A stretch of DNA of 32,087 nucleotides, taken from Anaerolineales bacterium. GTDB taxonomy: Bacteria > Chloroflexota > Anaerolineae > Anaerolineales > Villigracilaceae. The stretch lies in the NCBI GenBank assembly GCA_016789025.1, contig JAEURC010000103.1, positions 1 through 32,087 on the forward strand, read 5' to 3'. Of this stretch, positions 1 through 6,253 are shown piece by piece (the stretch's first letter is position 1; each line of letters begins with the position of its first letter). A program made the translations under genes and the position numbers. The notes under the pieces are model-generated. The model searched no databases. It worked only from the letters and a program-made list of their open reading frames with translations, and was not told the DNA's origin.

Positions 1-129
1 CTGGGCAACGTCCGCGCTCAGCCGCTGGACGACATCACCGAACTCGACTCCCGCCGCCGCGTGTTGGGGTTCGTAATGCTCATCGTTTTCGTTTTGCTGT
101 TCACCCCGATTCCCATGATGGCGTATTAA
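1..129 (+). CDS. C-terminal end of a membrane protein, possibly a site-2 protease family protein (partial)
   Basis: An open frame runs from the first base to a TAA at 127-129, giving 42 C-terminal residues; the start is outside the window. The fragment has a polar, Asp/Arg-rich stretch (PLDDITELDSRRR) followed by one hydrophobic helix (VLGFVMLIVFVLLF) ending in TPIPMMAY. This pattern resembles the last helix of M50/site-2 protease-like membrane proteins, but no catalytic motif is visible, so the family is a guess. The stop abuts the ATG of the next gene at 130, which suggests co-transcription and translational coupling. Confidence 0.5.
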   Translation: MGNVRAQPLDDITELDSRRRVLGFVMLIVFVLLFTPIPMMAY

Positions 130-1566
130 ATGGAGAATATGTTTTACACGAAAAAAAATCATTCATTGTGTAGCCAGCGTTCTCTAACGCTGGCTTTGGT
201 TATTTTGACAATTATTCTCTCCGCTTGCGCGCCAACGACAACGGATTCCAATACGCAAACGCCGCGCCCGAGCGCGACGGCAAATGTCGAGGATGCGAAA
301 ACGCCGACGCCTGCGGCGAGCCAGCTTGGCGTCGAGAAAGAAGCGCTGCGCGGCAAGCAGGTCAACGTCTGGCATCCGTGGTTCGGCGCCGAGGCGAGTC
401 TGTTCGAGTCGCAGGTCGAAAAATTTAATTCGACGAACGAGTGGGGCATCGTCGTCAGCGCGGAATCAAAAAGTAATTACAACGAAATTTTTTCGCAAAC
501 CTCCGCCGCGTTGGAGGCGTCGAATAATCCGCAAATTGTGATCGCGTTGCCTGAGCACGCGCTCGCGTGGGGCGATGACGTGCTTGATCTGAACCCGTAT
601 GCGCATGATGTGGAGTTTGGGATGAGCGCGCTTGACATGTCGGATTTTGCGAACGTGATCTGGCGGCAGGATGAAGTGGACGGCAAACGATTCGGCGCAC
701 CCGCGCAACGGACCGCGCGCTTCATTCTCTACAATTCAACCTGGGCGCGCCAACTTGGGTTTGACTCGCCGCCTGAAAATTCTTCCGAGTTTGAGTCGCA
801 AGCCTGCGCCGCGCACGTTGCATTGGGAAAGGATTCTGATTCAACGAACGATCCGCTTGGCGGCTGGCTGATCGACGCGGACGCGCACACCGCGCTTTCG
901 TGGATGTTCGCGTTCAACGGCGGCGCGCAGAACGAGAATGGTTATCGTTTTCTCGCGCCAGGGAATGTTGATGCGTTCAAGTATTTGAAAGCGCTGCAAG
1001 AAAAAAATTGCGCGTGGGTCGCCTCGTCCGATCTTTCTGTGTACGATCGCTTCGCCGCGCGGCAGGCGTTGTTCGCCACCGCGAGCCTCGGAGAATTTCC
1101 GAATCTCTCCCGCGCGTTTTCCGCCGCGAACAACAACGACGAATGGATCGCCCTCCCGTTCCCCGGCGCGGATCGCGACGCGCTCGTCGTCTACGGCTCG
1201 TCGTTCATCGTGTTCAATTCAGACGACGCGACTCAACTTGCCTCGTGGCTGTTCATCCGCTGGATGCTTTCCCCGGAGAATCAAGCGGATTGGGTACGCA
1301 GCACAGGACTCTTCCCGCTTCGTGCCTCGACGGTGGACCTGCTCGCCGATTATTCAGCCGATCATCCCCAGTGGGCAGAGGCGGTGAAGTATCTGTCGAG
1401 CGGAGAAGTCACGCCGCAACTTTCATCATGGCGGCTCGTACGAGTCATGTTGGAAGATGGTTTCCGTGATATGTTTGACACCATCCGCCATCCCGATCTG
1501 ACGGAGGGGCAGGCGCCGGTGATCTTGACCCAGATGGATCAAACGGCGGATGAGTTGTCAAAGTAA
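130..1566 (+). CDS. ABC-type extracellular solute-binding lipoprotein (family 1)
   Basis: This 478-residue protein is predicted to be the ligand-binding lipoprotein of an ABC importer, probably for a sugar or oligosaccharide. A basic N-terminus and hydrophobic helix lead to a lipobox L-S-A-C, with Cys33 as the lipidated residue. A low-complexity Thr/Pro/Ser linker follows to about residue 65. The mature part starts with VNVWHPWFGAEASLFE, the first strand and helix typical of family 1 solute-binding proteins. Near the C-terminus, LASWLFIRWMLSPENQADW is the conserved helix of the family. The ATG at 130 directly follows the previous stop and lacks a clear ribosome binding site; an in-frame ATG at 139 is an alternative. 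No permease or ATPase gene is in the window, so the substrate cannot be inferred. Confidence 0.86.
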   Translation: MENMFYTKKNHSLCSQRSLTLALVILTIILSACAPTTTDSNTQTPRPSATANVEDAKTPTPAASQLGVEKEALRGKQVNVWHPWFGAEASLFESQVEKFNSTNEWGIVVSAESKSNYNEIFSQTSAALEASNNPQIVIALPEHALAWGDDVLDLNPYAHDVEFGMSALDMSDFANVIWRQDEVDGKRFGAPAQRTARFILYNSTWARQLGFDSPPENSSEFESQACAAHVALGKDSDSTNDPLGGWLIDADAHTALSWMFAFNGGAQNENGYRFLAPGNVDAFKYLKALQEKNCAWVASSDLSVYDRFAARQALFATASLGEFPNLSRAFSAANNNDEWIALPFPGADRDALVVYGSSFIVFNSDDATQLASWLFIRWMLSPENQADWVRSTGLFPLRASTVDLLADYSADHPQWAEAVKYLSSGEVTPQLSSWRLVRVMLEDGFRDMFDTIRHPDLTEGQAPVILTQMDQTADELSK

Positions 1567-1572
1567 CCCGCG

Positions 1573-1681
1573 CTGAGCGGAGTGACGAGCGATAGCGAGG
1601 AACGTAGTCGAAGCGTGTATGATCGCTAGTTCTTGTCCTTCGACTGCGGACTTCGCGACGAACGCTCAGTCCTCCGCTCAG
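1573..1681. repeat. Imperfect inverted repeat between two co-directional genes
   Basis: A left arm at 1573-1613 (starting CTGAGCGGAG, ending GTCGAAG) is mirrored by a right arm at 1638-1681 (starting CTTCGAC, ending CTCCGCTCAG), with a 24-base spacer. The arms match best at their outer ends and at their inner ends. A shortened related sequence (CTTCGAC, AGG, CTCAGGAC) occurs near 24817. It could fold as a large hairpin after the solute-binding gene, but no T-tract follows. It is best read as a member of a dispersed palindromic repeat family. Confidence 0.6.
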
Positions 1682-1698
1682 GACGAAAGGTAATTGAT

Positions 1699-2445
1699 AT
1701 GTCCCAATCACAATACCGCGCGAGACAAGTCGCCGCGAAAACGCATGAGGTGGTCGAGTATGACCACGACGACACAAAGCCCGGCAAGCCGTTGTATATC
1801 ATGGTCCCCGGCGGATTGGTCGCGCTGGGCGCATTAGGCACGATCGTCCTTGTTGCCTATCTCACCTGGGTTGAAACTCAGCTCGATCAAAACACGGGTT
1901 TGATCTTGATCGGCTTGCTCTTTCCGTTTTATGTGGGCGGCGTGTTCCTGTTCAGTTACGGCTATGAGTTGTACAACATCCCGCGCGCCATTCGATTGAC
2001 TGCCATCATCGTCTTTCTGACCGTGGCGGCGGTGGTCATCGTCGCTGTGTTGGCGCTCGTGTTGTTCGGCGGAGGGAAAATTCCAAGCGGCTCTTCAGGC
2101 GGAAAATCGAAAGGCAGGTCGGGCGGTTCATCGAAGGCGATGCCATCTAGCGGAGCGCCGAAAGTGGCGGCAAAAAATATCGCTTCGACGCCTTCCGTGA
2201 ATACTTCACGCGGCGTGAATCTTGGCAACGTCGTTGTGCTTGGCGGCGGCGGGACTCGCACGCGCGAAGTGACCAAAGAAGTTGTGAAAGAAGTGGAGGT
2301 GCCAGTTGCGCCAAGGTCGGTCACTTGCCCGAGTTGTGGACGCGCCTATGTGCCTGCCGATGAAAAATATATTTGTCCCAGCTGCGGCGCGCCGACTCCG
2401 CACGAGTTGATCGAGGAATCGGAGAAGCCGAGGAGCAAAGAGTGA
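1699..2445 (+). CDS. Multi-pass membrane protein with C-terminal zinc ribbon, function unknown
   Basis: This is a 248-residue protein starting at ATG 1699, preceded by GGACGAAAGG at 1681-1690. An upstream in-frame start at 1633 would run through the inverted repeat and is rejected. A short charged N-terminus precedes about three membrane helices (roughly residues 33-57, 66-90 and 100-126). A Gly/Ser/Lys-rich linker with a TKEVVKEVEVP segment follows. The tail is a treble-cysteine zinc ribbon with CPSC at 210-213 and CPSC at 226-229. The ribbon should lie on the cytoplasmic side or act as an assembly module. I do not recognise the family. The stop is followed directly by the aldehyde dehydrogenase remnant. 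Confidence 0.72.
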   Translation: MSQSQYRARQVAAKTHEVVEYDHDDTKPGKPLYIMVPGGLVALGALGTIVLVAYLTWVETQLDQNTGLILIGLLFPFYVGGVFLFSYGYELYNIPRAIRLTAIIVFLTVAAVVIVAVLALVLFGGGKIPSGSSGGKSKGRSGGSSKAMPSSGAPKVAAKNIASTPSVNTSRGVNLGNVVVLGGGGTRTREVTKEVVKEVEVPVAPRSVTCPSCGRAYVPADEKYICPSCGAPTPHELIEESEKPRSKE

Positions 2446-2603
2446 TTGGTAATTATGCCGGTCCATTCGGCGGGATGAAATACTCCGGCGGCGCGCGCGA
2501 ACTCGGCATCGAAGGACTCGATCAGTTCCGCGAGACGAAGCACGTGCATTGGGATTTTAATTTCGAGGATAAGTCGTATTGGTATCCGTATGGGAGATGG
2601 TGA
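2445..2603 (+). pseudogene. Orphan C-terminus of an aldehyde dehydrogenase
   Basis: About 50 codons ending at the TGA at 2601-2603 encode the very end of an ALDH-superfamily enzyme. The signature GPFGGMKYSGGARELGIEG and the following FRETKHVHWD, ending in SYWYPYGRW, match the C-terminal oligomerisation region of ALDH-type dehydrogenases, where FRExKHVH is strongly conserved. Homology begins near 2451. Upstream, the same frame runs antiphase through the zinc-ribbon gene, so the Rossmann and catalytic domains are absent. No start codon or ribosome binding site serves it. It is a remnant left by a deletion or insertion and marks the left edge of the AT-rich island. Confidence 0.8.
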
Positions 2604-2607
2604 TAAA
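2579..2607 (+). promoter_or_regulatory. Candidate sigma-70 promoter of the NACHT island
   Basis: TTGGTA at 2579-2584 and GATAAA at 2602-2607 are separated by 17 bases, each matching four of six consensus positions. Transcription would start near 2614 and leave a leader of about 43 bases before the GTG at 2657. The promoter lies over the last codons of the aldehyde dehydrogenase remnant. Confidence 0.4.
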
Positions 2608-2644
2608 ATTAGACGACTCAACGTTACAAATGAAAGAGTCTTCC

Positions 2645-2653
2645 AAGGAGGAG
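2645..2653 (+). promoter_or_regulatory. Ribosome binding site deciding a GTG start
   Basis: AAGGAGGAG is close to a perfect Shine-Dalgarno sequence and sits five bases before the GTG at 2657. It is the reason for preferring that start over ATG 2579 (inside the aldehyde dehydrogenase remnant) or ATG 2630. Confidence 0.75.
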
Positions 2654-2656
2654 AAT

Positions 2657-3055
2657 GTGGACACAGTTACAACTGCAATATTGGCTGCCGTAAGCGCAGG
2701 AGTTACTACGGGCGCGACCAAAGTAGGTGAACAAGCGATCTTTGATTCCTACACCAAACTAAAAGAATTGCTTGGAAAGAAGTTTGGAACAAAAAGTAAA
2801 GTTGTAAATGCCGTGAAGGAATTGGATGCCAATCCCAAATCGGAGGCGCGCAAAGCGGTTGTGAAAGAAGAAGTATCGGCGGCGAAAGCCAATAGGAATC
2901 GGGAACTTTTGAAAATTGCCAACTCATTGCTCAAACGGATTGAAACACTTCCTGGCGGCACACAAATCATACAAACTGCGATTGGGGATCAAAATGTCCA
3001 AATTGCTGGTAACAGCAATGTTATAAATGTAAGTGCGCCAAAATCCAAACGATAG
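2657..3055 (+). CDS. Small putative effector with C-terminal amyloid-signalling (RHIM/PP-like) motif
   Basis: The protein is 132 residues from the GTG at 2657, chosen for its strong ribosome binding site. The N-terminus is a small-residue hydrophobic segment rich in Ala, Gly, Val and Thr (about residues 4-19). It is followed by an amphipathic, Lys/Glu-rich helical domain to about residue 98. The C-terminus holds IGDQNVQIAGNSNVI at 109-123, a short Gly/Asn/Gln motif with a V-Q-I-A-G core. The NACHT protein encoded 12 bases downstream carries the same pattern twice. Known bacterial NLR-associated amyloid systems pair such motifs on an NLR and a neighbouring effector, often a HeLo-like (Bell) helical membrane-active domain. 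By analogy this is probably the effector; the Bell assignment is inferred from layout and composition only. Base composition is AT-richer than the flanks. Confidence 0.7.
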   Translation: MDTVTTAILAAVSAGVTTGATKVGEQAIFDSYTKLKELLGKKFGTKSKVVNAVKELDANPKSEARKAVVKEEVSAAKANRNRELLKIANSLLKRIETLPGGTQIIQTAIGDQNVQIAGNSNVINVSAPKSKR

Positions 3056-3067
3056 ATAACCTTTTCA

Positions 3068-5062
3068 ATGGCAAAGAGGACCCAATCTTCGGTTCGGCAA
3101 ATAGTCAACGGCGATGGAAATTTGCAGGTCGTCGGCGATGGTAACACAATCGAAAAGAAGATCGAAGTTCATATTTCAGAAGAAGTCGAAAACAAAGATA
3201 TGTTTCAAGAGAGGGGCGTTGATGATCAGTTAACTAACTCAAACATTCCAAAATTTGTTCAAACTATTGCTGGAAGTTTTAGTATTCAAATCCTTGGGAA
3301 TTTTAATATCGTCAATTACGTTTTAAAGATAGTTCGACGCTTTGTAGATCCGCAATTATTGTTACGACGAAAAGACTTGTTGGAGAAAGTTGAGAAAGAT
3401 TGGATAGATGAGCAACTGAAAACGAGCTTGTACAATGGAATGTTTATAGATCTAGGAATGGAAGAAAACCCGAAATCAGTAATCAATCCGCAACGAAATA
3501 GTACTAATCGTACCCTGCCTGTGGACACTTCTATACTTCAAGTTTTTGATAACATGGAGCACGCCATGTTAATTTTGGGAGATCCAGGTTCTGGCAAAAC
3601 AACCATGTTGCTTGAATTAGGCCGAGCCTGTATTGGTCGCGCTAAAGATAATGAGAAGCAACCTATACCCATTTACCTTAATCTTTCATGGCGGGCTGAT
3701 CGTTCCAAGTTAGCTTTTGCTGAATGGATTGTAGACATCCTTGTTTCTAAATATAAAAGATCAAGAAATGAGGCAAAGTCCCTAGTTGCTAATGATGGCT
3801 TACTTTTGTTGCTTGACGGACTGGATGAGGTTGATGCCGATCAAAGAGATGTCTTTATCTATCTCATAAACCAATATCGCAGAGAACATGGTTCTGCATA
3901 TTTAGTAATTTGTAGCCGTCTTGCTGATTATGAAACCCTGAAAGCAAAATTGGATCTTCAAAACGCAGTTGTGCTTTCGCCGCTAACACTCAACCAAATA
4001 AGCGAGTATTTTGAACGTCTTGGCCCCAGATTTAAAGCAATCTACCAAATGGTGAAAAATCATGAGCAGATGCAAGAATTGGCAAGTGTGCCTTTGATGC
4101 TGAACATTATGACTTTAGCCTTCCAGGATGCTGAAATTACAGATATTTTTCTAATGAAAAATATTAATGCTCAACGTGCTAAGCTGTTTGAAGTGTATGT
4201 TGATCAAATGTTCAAACATCCTAAAAGTGAAGATGCTCCGTTGTTTAGCCGAGCAGATGTAGAGAATTGGTTGATTTGGCTAGCCCGTAAGATGAAGGAT
4301 AACAAACTAATACCTTTTGTCCTTGACCGGATGAAGCCACGGTGGCTAGAAGGGGGGATATATTTAGATGTTTACCGGTTTTTGGTCGGGTTATCTGTTG
4401 GGTCAGTTGTAGGACTATGTCTAGGTCTCCTGGGCGGCCCTATGATAGGATCATGTTTAGGAATAATTGGGGGAATATTCACGGGGGTGTATTTTGGGCT
4501 TGAAACAAGTATCATACCGATTGATAGGTTTATCTTGAACTTGAACAGATGGGAAAAATCCTTCTATTTGACCATCGCTGCTGCACTTATAGTTGGTTTG
4601 CTTTTCGGGTTGAAACGCGGATTGATATTTGGATCGCTTATTGGGTTGTCATACTTATTATATGATGTTTATACGTTTTATTTCAATAAATCAAATCATA
4701 TAGCGTATCCTGGAGAAGGTCTTTACGTTGCACGTATATCTTTTTTTGTTGTATCCTGTATTTGTGGTGTGATCGTTGCACTAACGTCAAGATTGATTTT
4801 CGAATCAAATAATTGGCTAGTAGACGGAGTTTCATCAGGTATTCTTGTGGGTCTGCCGATAGGAGGTATTACATTAATTCAGTATTACAGTCTGCGAGTA
4901 ATTCTAGGTGTTAGCAACATGCTTCCTTGGCGGCTTCTATCATTTTTGGAATATGCTACGCGGTTACGATTTCTCCGACGGGTGGGAGATGGATATGATT
5001 TTTTTCATAGATTACTCATGGAACACTTTGCAACTCTATACCCATCGAATGAATGGTTCTAA
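3068..5062 (+). CDS. NACHT-domain NTPase with two N-terminal amyloid-like motifs and a C-terminal membrane domain
   Basis: This is a 664-residue STAND/NLR-type ATPase. Near the N-terminus are two copies of a Gly/Asn motif: residues 12-28 with core L-Q-V-V-G and residues 71-82 with core I-Q-I-L-G. The NACHT ATPase follows: Walker A GDPGSGKTT at 171-179 and Walker B LLLLLDGLDEVD at 245-256, with the D-G-L-D-E form typical of NACHT. CSRLADY (about 281-287) is the sensor-1-like region. Residues from about 435 to 620 form six or so hydrophobic helices rich in Gly-Leu, where many NLRs carry LRR, TPR or WD40 repeats. The tail FLRRVGDGYDFFHRLLMEHFA is a conserved element that ends many bacterial NACHT-membrane proteins. 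The ribosome binding site is poor and the gap to the upstream gene is 12 bases, suggesting coupling. Likely role: a membrane-bound sensor that triggers the small effector, in phage defence or programmed cell death. Confidence 0.86.
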   Translation: MAKRTQSSVRQIVNGDGNLQVVGDGNTIEKKIEVHISEEVENKDMFQERGVDDQLTNSNIPKFVQTIAGSFSIQILGNFNIVNYVLKIVRRFVDPQLLLRRKDLLEKVEKDWIDEQLKTSLYNGMFIDLGMEENPKSVINPQRNSTNRTLPVDTSILQVFDNMEHAMLILGDPGSGKTTMLLELGRACIGRAKDNEKQPIPIYLNLSWRADRSKLAFAEWIVDILVSKYKRSRNEAKSLVANDGLLLLLDGLDEVDADQRDVFIYLINQYRREHGSAYLVICSRLADYETLKAKLDLQNAVVLSPLTLNQISEYFERLGPRFKAIYQMVKNHEQMQELASVPLMLNIMTLAFQDAEITDIFLMKNINAQRAKLFEVYVDQMFKHPKSEDAPLFSRADVENWLIWLARKMKDNKLIPFVLDRMKPRWLEGGIYLDVYRFLVGLSVGSVVGLCLGLLGGPMIGSCLGIIGGIFTGVYFGLETSIIPIDRFILNLNRWEKSFYLTIAAALIVGLLFGLKRGLIFGSLIGLSYLLYDVYTFYFNKSNHIAYPGEGLYVARISFFVVSCICGVIVALTSRLIFESNNWLVDGVSSGILVGLPIGGITLIQYYSLRVILGVSNMLPWRLLSFLEYATRLRFLRRVGDGYDFFHRLLMEHFATLYPSNEWF

Positions 5063-5120
5063 CGGGAGCCTAAATCTCTCGCGAACGAAATCTAATCGAT
5101 AGCTAGTAGAAAGGATATCT

Positions 5121-5789
5121 ATGTCGAACTTATATGATCTTACTCGCGCTTCGCTTTCCGAGCTTCGTGAATATGAATGGCTTTGGCGTTCTCCTGTGAG
5201 TGGATTGCCTTCGCGTCAGCGTTGGTATCGGATTCTTGACAGGATATTTTTGGGTCAGTTCAGTCGTTTAGACTTGGATAGAGGCAGAAGAGAATCGCCA
5301 GGCATAAGAGATACAAGCGTTTTCTTTGCTTGGGTATGTTCCAGTATTGAAGTCAACAATAGATTTGCCGAAGCATATGGATGGCGGTCAATAAGTGGTA
5401 ATGAGCTTTTCTGTGATTTTGGCAAGATACAACGTCTTCAGGGATGGGACCGTTACGGAGAAGAACGGTATTATGATGTGGACTTTGCCGTAATTGATTC
5501 CCTTATTGCTAATGCGCTTAGGCCGAGTTGGGATTGGACTGTCCGTGTCTGTGGGACGATGACGGCATGTAAGGCGATTCGTGTAAAGGATGAACAAAAG
5601 AATTCTGATGAGTCACTTTTGTGGATGAATTTTGCACAGGATATGTTATATCGGGCGATTTCATTAGCAAAGAAAGTAAAAAACCGAGAGCTGATCGCAA
5701 AAACCGAAATCCTGATATCTGATCTTGATCACTGGTCCACACAGGGATCTCTGCCGAAGAATTCGGAACTCGGGCAACTTTATGATTAG
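5121..5789 (+). CDS. Hypothetical protein, third gene of the NACHT island
   Basis: This 222-residue soluble protein starts at ATG 5121, after AGAAAGGA (about 5108-5115). I do not recognise a family. It is rich in Trp, Tyr and Arg in its N-terminal half (LREYEWLWRSP, RQRWYRILDRIF) and helical at the C-terminus (FAQDMLYRAISLAKKVK, about residues 172-188). It shows no signal peptide, membrane helix, repeat or metal-binding cluster. It lies 58 bases after the NACHT gene, on the same strand and with the same AT-rich composition, so it may belong to the same module. A regulator, immunity factor or accessory effector are all possible. It ends before a dispersed repeat and the tRNA pair. Confidence 0.65.
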   Translation: MSNLYDLTRASLSELREYEWLWRSPVSGLPSRQRWYRILDRIFLGQFSRLDLDRGRRESPGIRDTSVFFAWVCSSIEVNNRFAEAYGWRSISGNELFCDFGKIQRLQGWDRYGEERYYDVDFAVIDSLIANALRPSWDWTVRVCGTMTACKAIRVKDEQKNSDESLLWMNFAQDMLYRAISLAKKVKNRELIAKTEILISDLDHWSTQGSLPKNSELGQLYD

Positions 5790-5860
5790 ACGTAGAGACC
5801 ATGAGTCGTTTGCTCGTTCAGCGGATGGTAGAGATTTGATCGGGTAGTTCCTTGTATAAA

Positions 5861-5894
5861 GGGGATTGCTTTGTCCTTTCAAGCCCGCAATGAC
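5861..5894. repeat. Dispersed GGATTGCTT...CGCAATGAC repeat, single arm
   Basis: GGGGATTGCTTTGTCC followed by a spacer and AAGCCCGCAATGACA resembles one arm of the composite inverted repeats found at 11893-12010 and 31355-31449. It lies between the last island gene and tRNA-Gly. Confidence 0.6.
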
Positions 5895-5925
5895 ATTTGA
5901 GGCTGTGGTAAAATCCCGTGCATTC

Positions 5926-5997
5926 GCGGGAGTCGCCAAGTGGTAAGGCATCAGCCTTCCAAGCTGATATTCGTGGGTTCGAATCCCATCTCCCGCT
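5926..5997 (+). tRNA. tRNA-Gly(TCC)
   Basis: The 72-base sequence folds as a full cloverleaf. Acceptor arm GCGGGAG (5926-5932) pairs with CTCCCGC (5990-5996). The anticodon stem TCAGC/GCTGA encloses loop CTTCCAA with anticodon TCC at 5958-5960. The T-arm contains GTTCGAATC. The discriminator is T5997, usual for tRNA-Gly. CCA is not encoded. Confidence 0.95.
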
Positions 5998-6005
5998 CTG
6001 GTTCG

Positions 6006-6080
6006 GTGAGCAGTGATCAGTTTGTCAGTTATCAGTAGAAATTACTGTTGCGCTGATTACTGGTCACTGATTACTTTTTC
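6006..6080. repeat. ATCAGT-type short repeats between two tRNA genes
   Basis: The space between the tRNAs is filled with variants of CAGTGATCAGT, CAGTTATCAGTA and, on the opposite strand, GTAATCAGTGACCAGTAATCA. The arms are partly self-complementary around 6040-6050. No coding potential is visible. Confidence 0.5.
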
Positions 6081-6091
6081 ACTGAAACGAG

Positions 6092-6164
6092 GGGCCCGTG
6101 GCGCAGTGGTTAGCGCAGGGAACTCATAATTCCTTGGTCGCTGGTTCGAATCCAGCCGGGCCCA
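6092..6164 (+). tRNA. tRNA with CAT anticodon, probably tRNA-Ile2 (lysidine type) rather than elongator tRNA-Met
   Basis: The 73-base cloverleaf has acceptor GGGCCCG (6092-6098) paired with CGGGCCC (6157-6163) and discriminator A6164. The anticodon loop is CTCATAA with CAT at 6125-6127. The variable and T-arm stretch CTTGGTCGCTGGTTCGAA is close to the E. coli tRNA-Ile2 arm, and the acceptor stem has C4-G69 and C5-G68 pairs, reported determinants for the lysidine synthase TilS. This favours Ile2 (ATA decoding) over Met. CCA is not encoded. The start is not an initiator type, because the 1-72 position is paired. Confidence 0.9.
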
Positions 6165-6253
6165 CTCTCAATTTACGATTTTTAATTTACTATTGACGAT
6201 TATGCCGTGCAGATACACGGCATTTTGTGTTAAGATGGGAAAACTATTTGGCT

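Noticed and set aside
1633..1698. Upstream extension of the zinc-ribbon membrane protein
   Set aside because: It runs through the inverted repeat, lacks a ribosome binding site and has no hydrophobic or conserved content. ATG 1699 is better supported.
2579..2656. Longer N-terminus of the small effector starting in the aldehyde dehydrogenase remnant
   Set aside because: The strong AAGGAGGAG before GTG 2657 and the overlap with remnant codons argue against translation from 2579.
5926..6164. Integrase-type attachment sites at the tRNA genes
   Set aside because: No direct repeat of a tRNA 3' end was found at the left edge of the island and no integrase gene is present.
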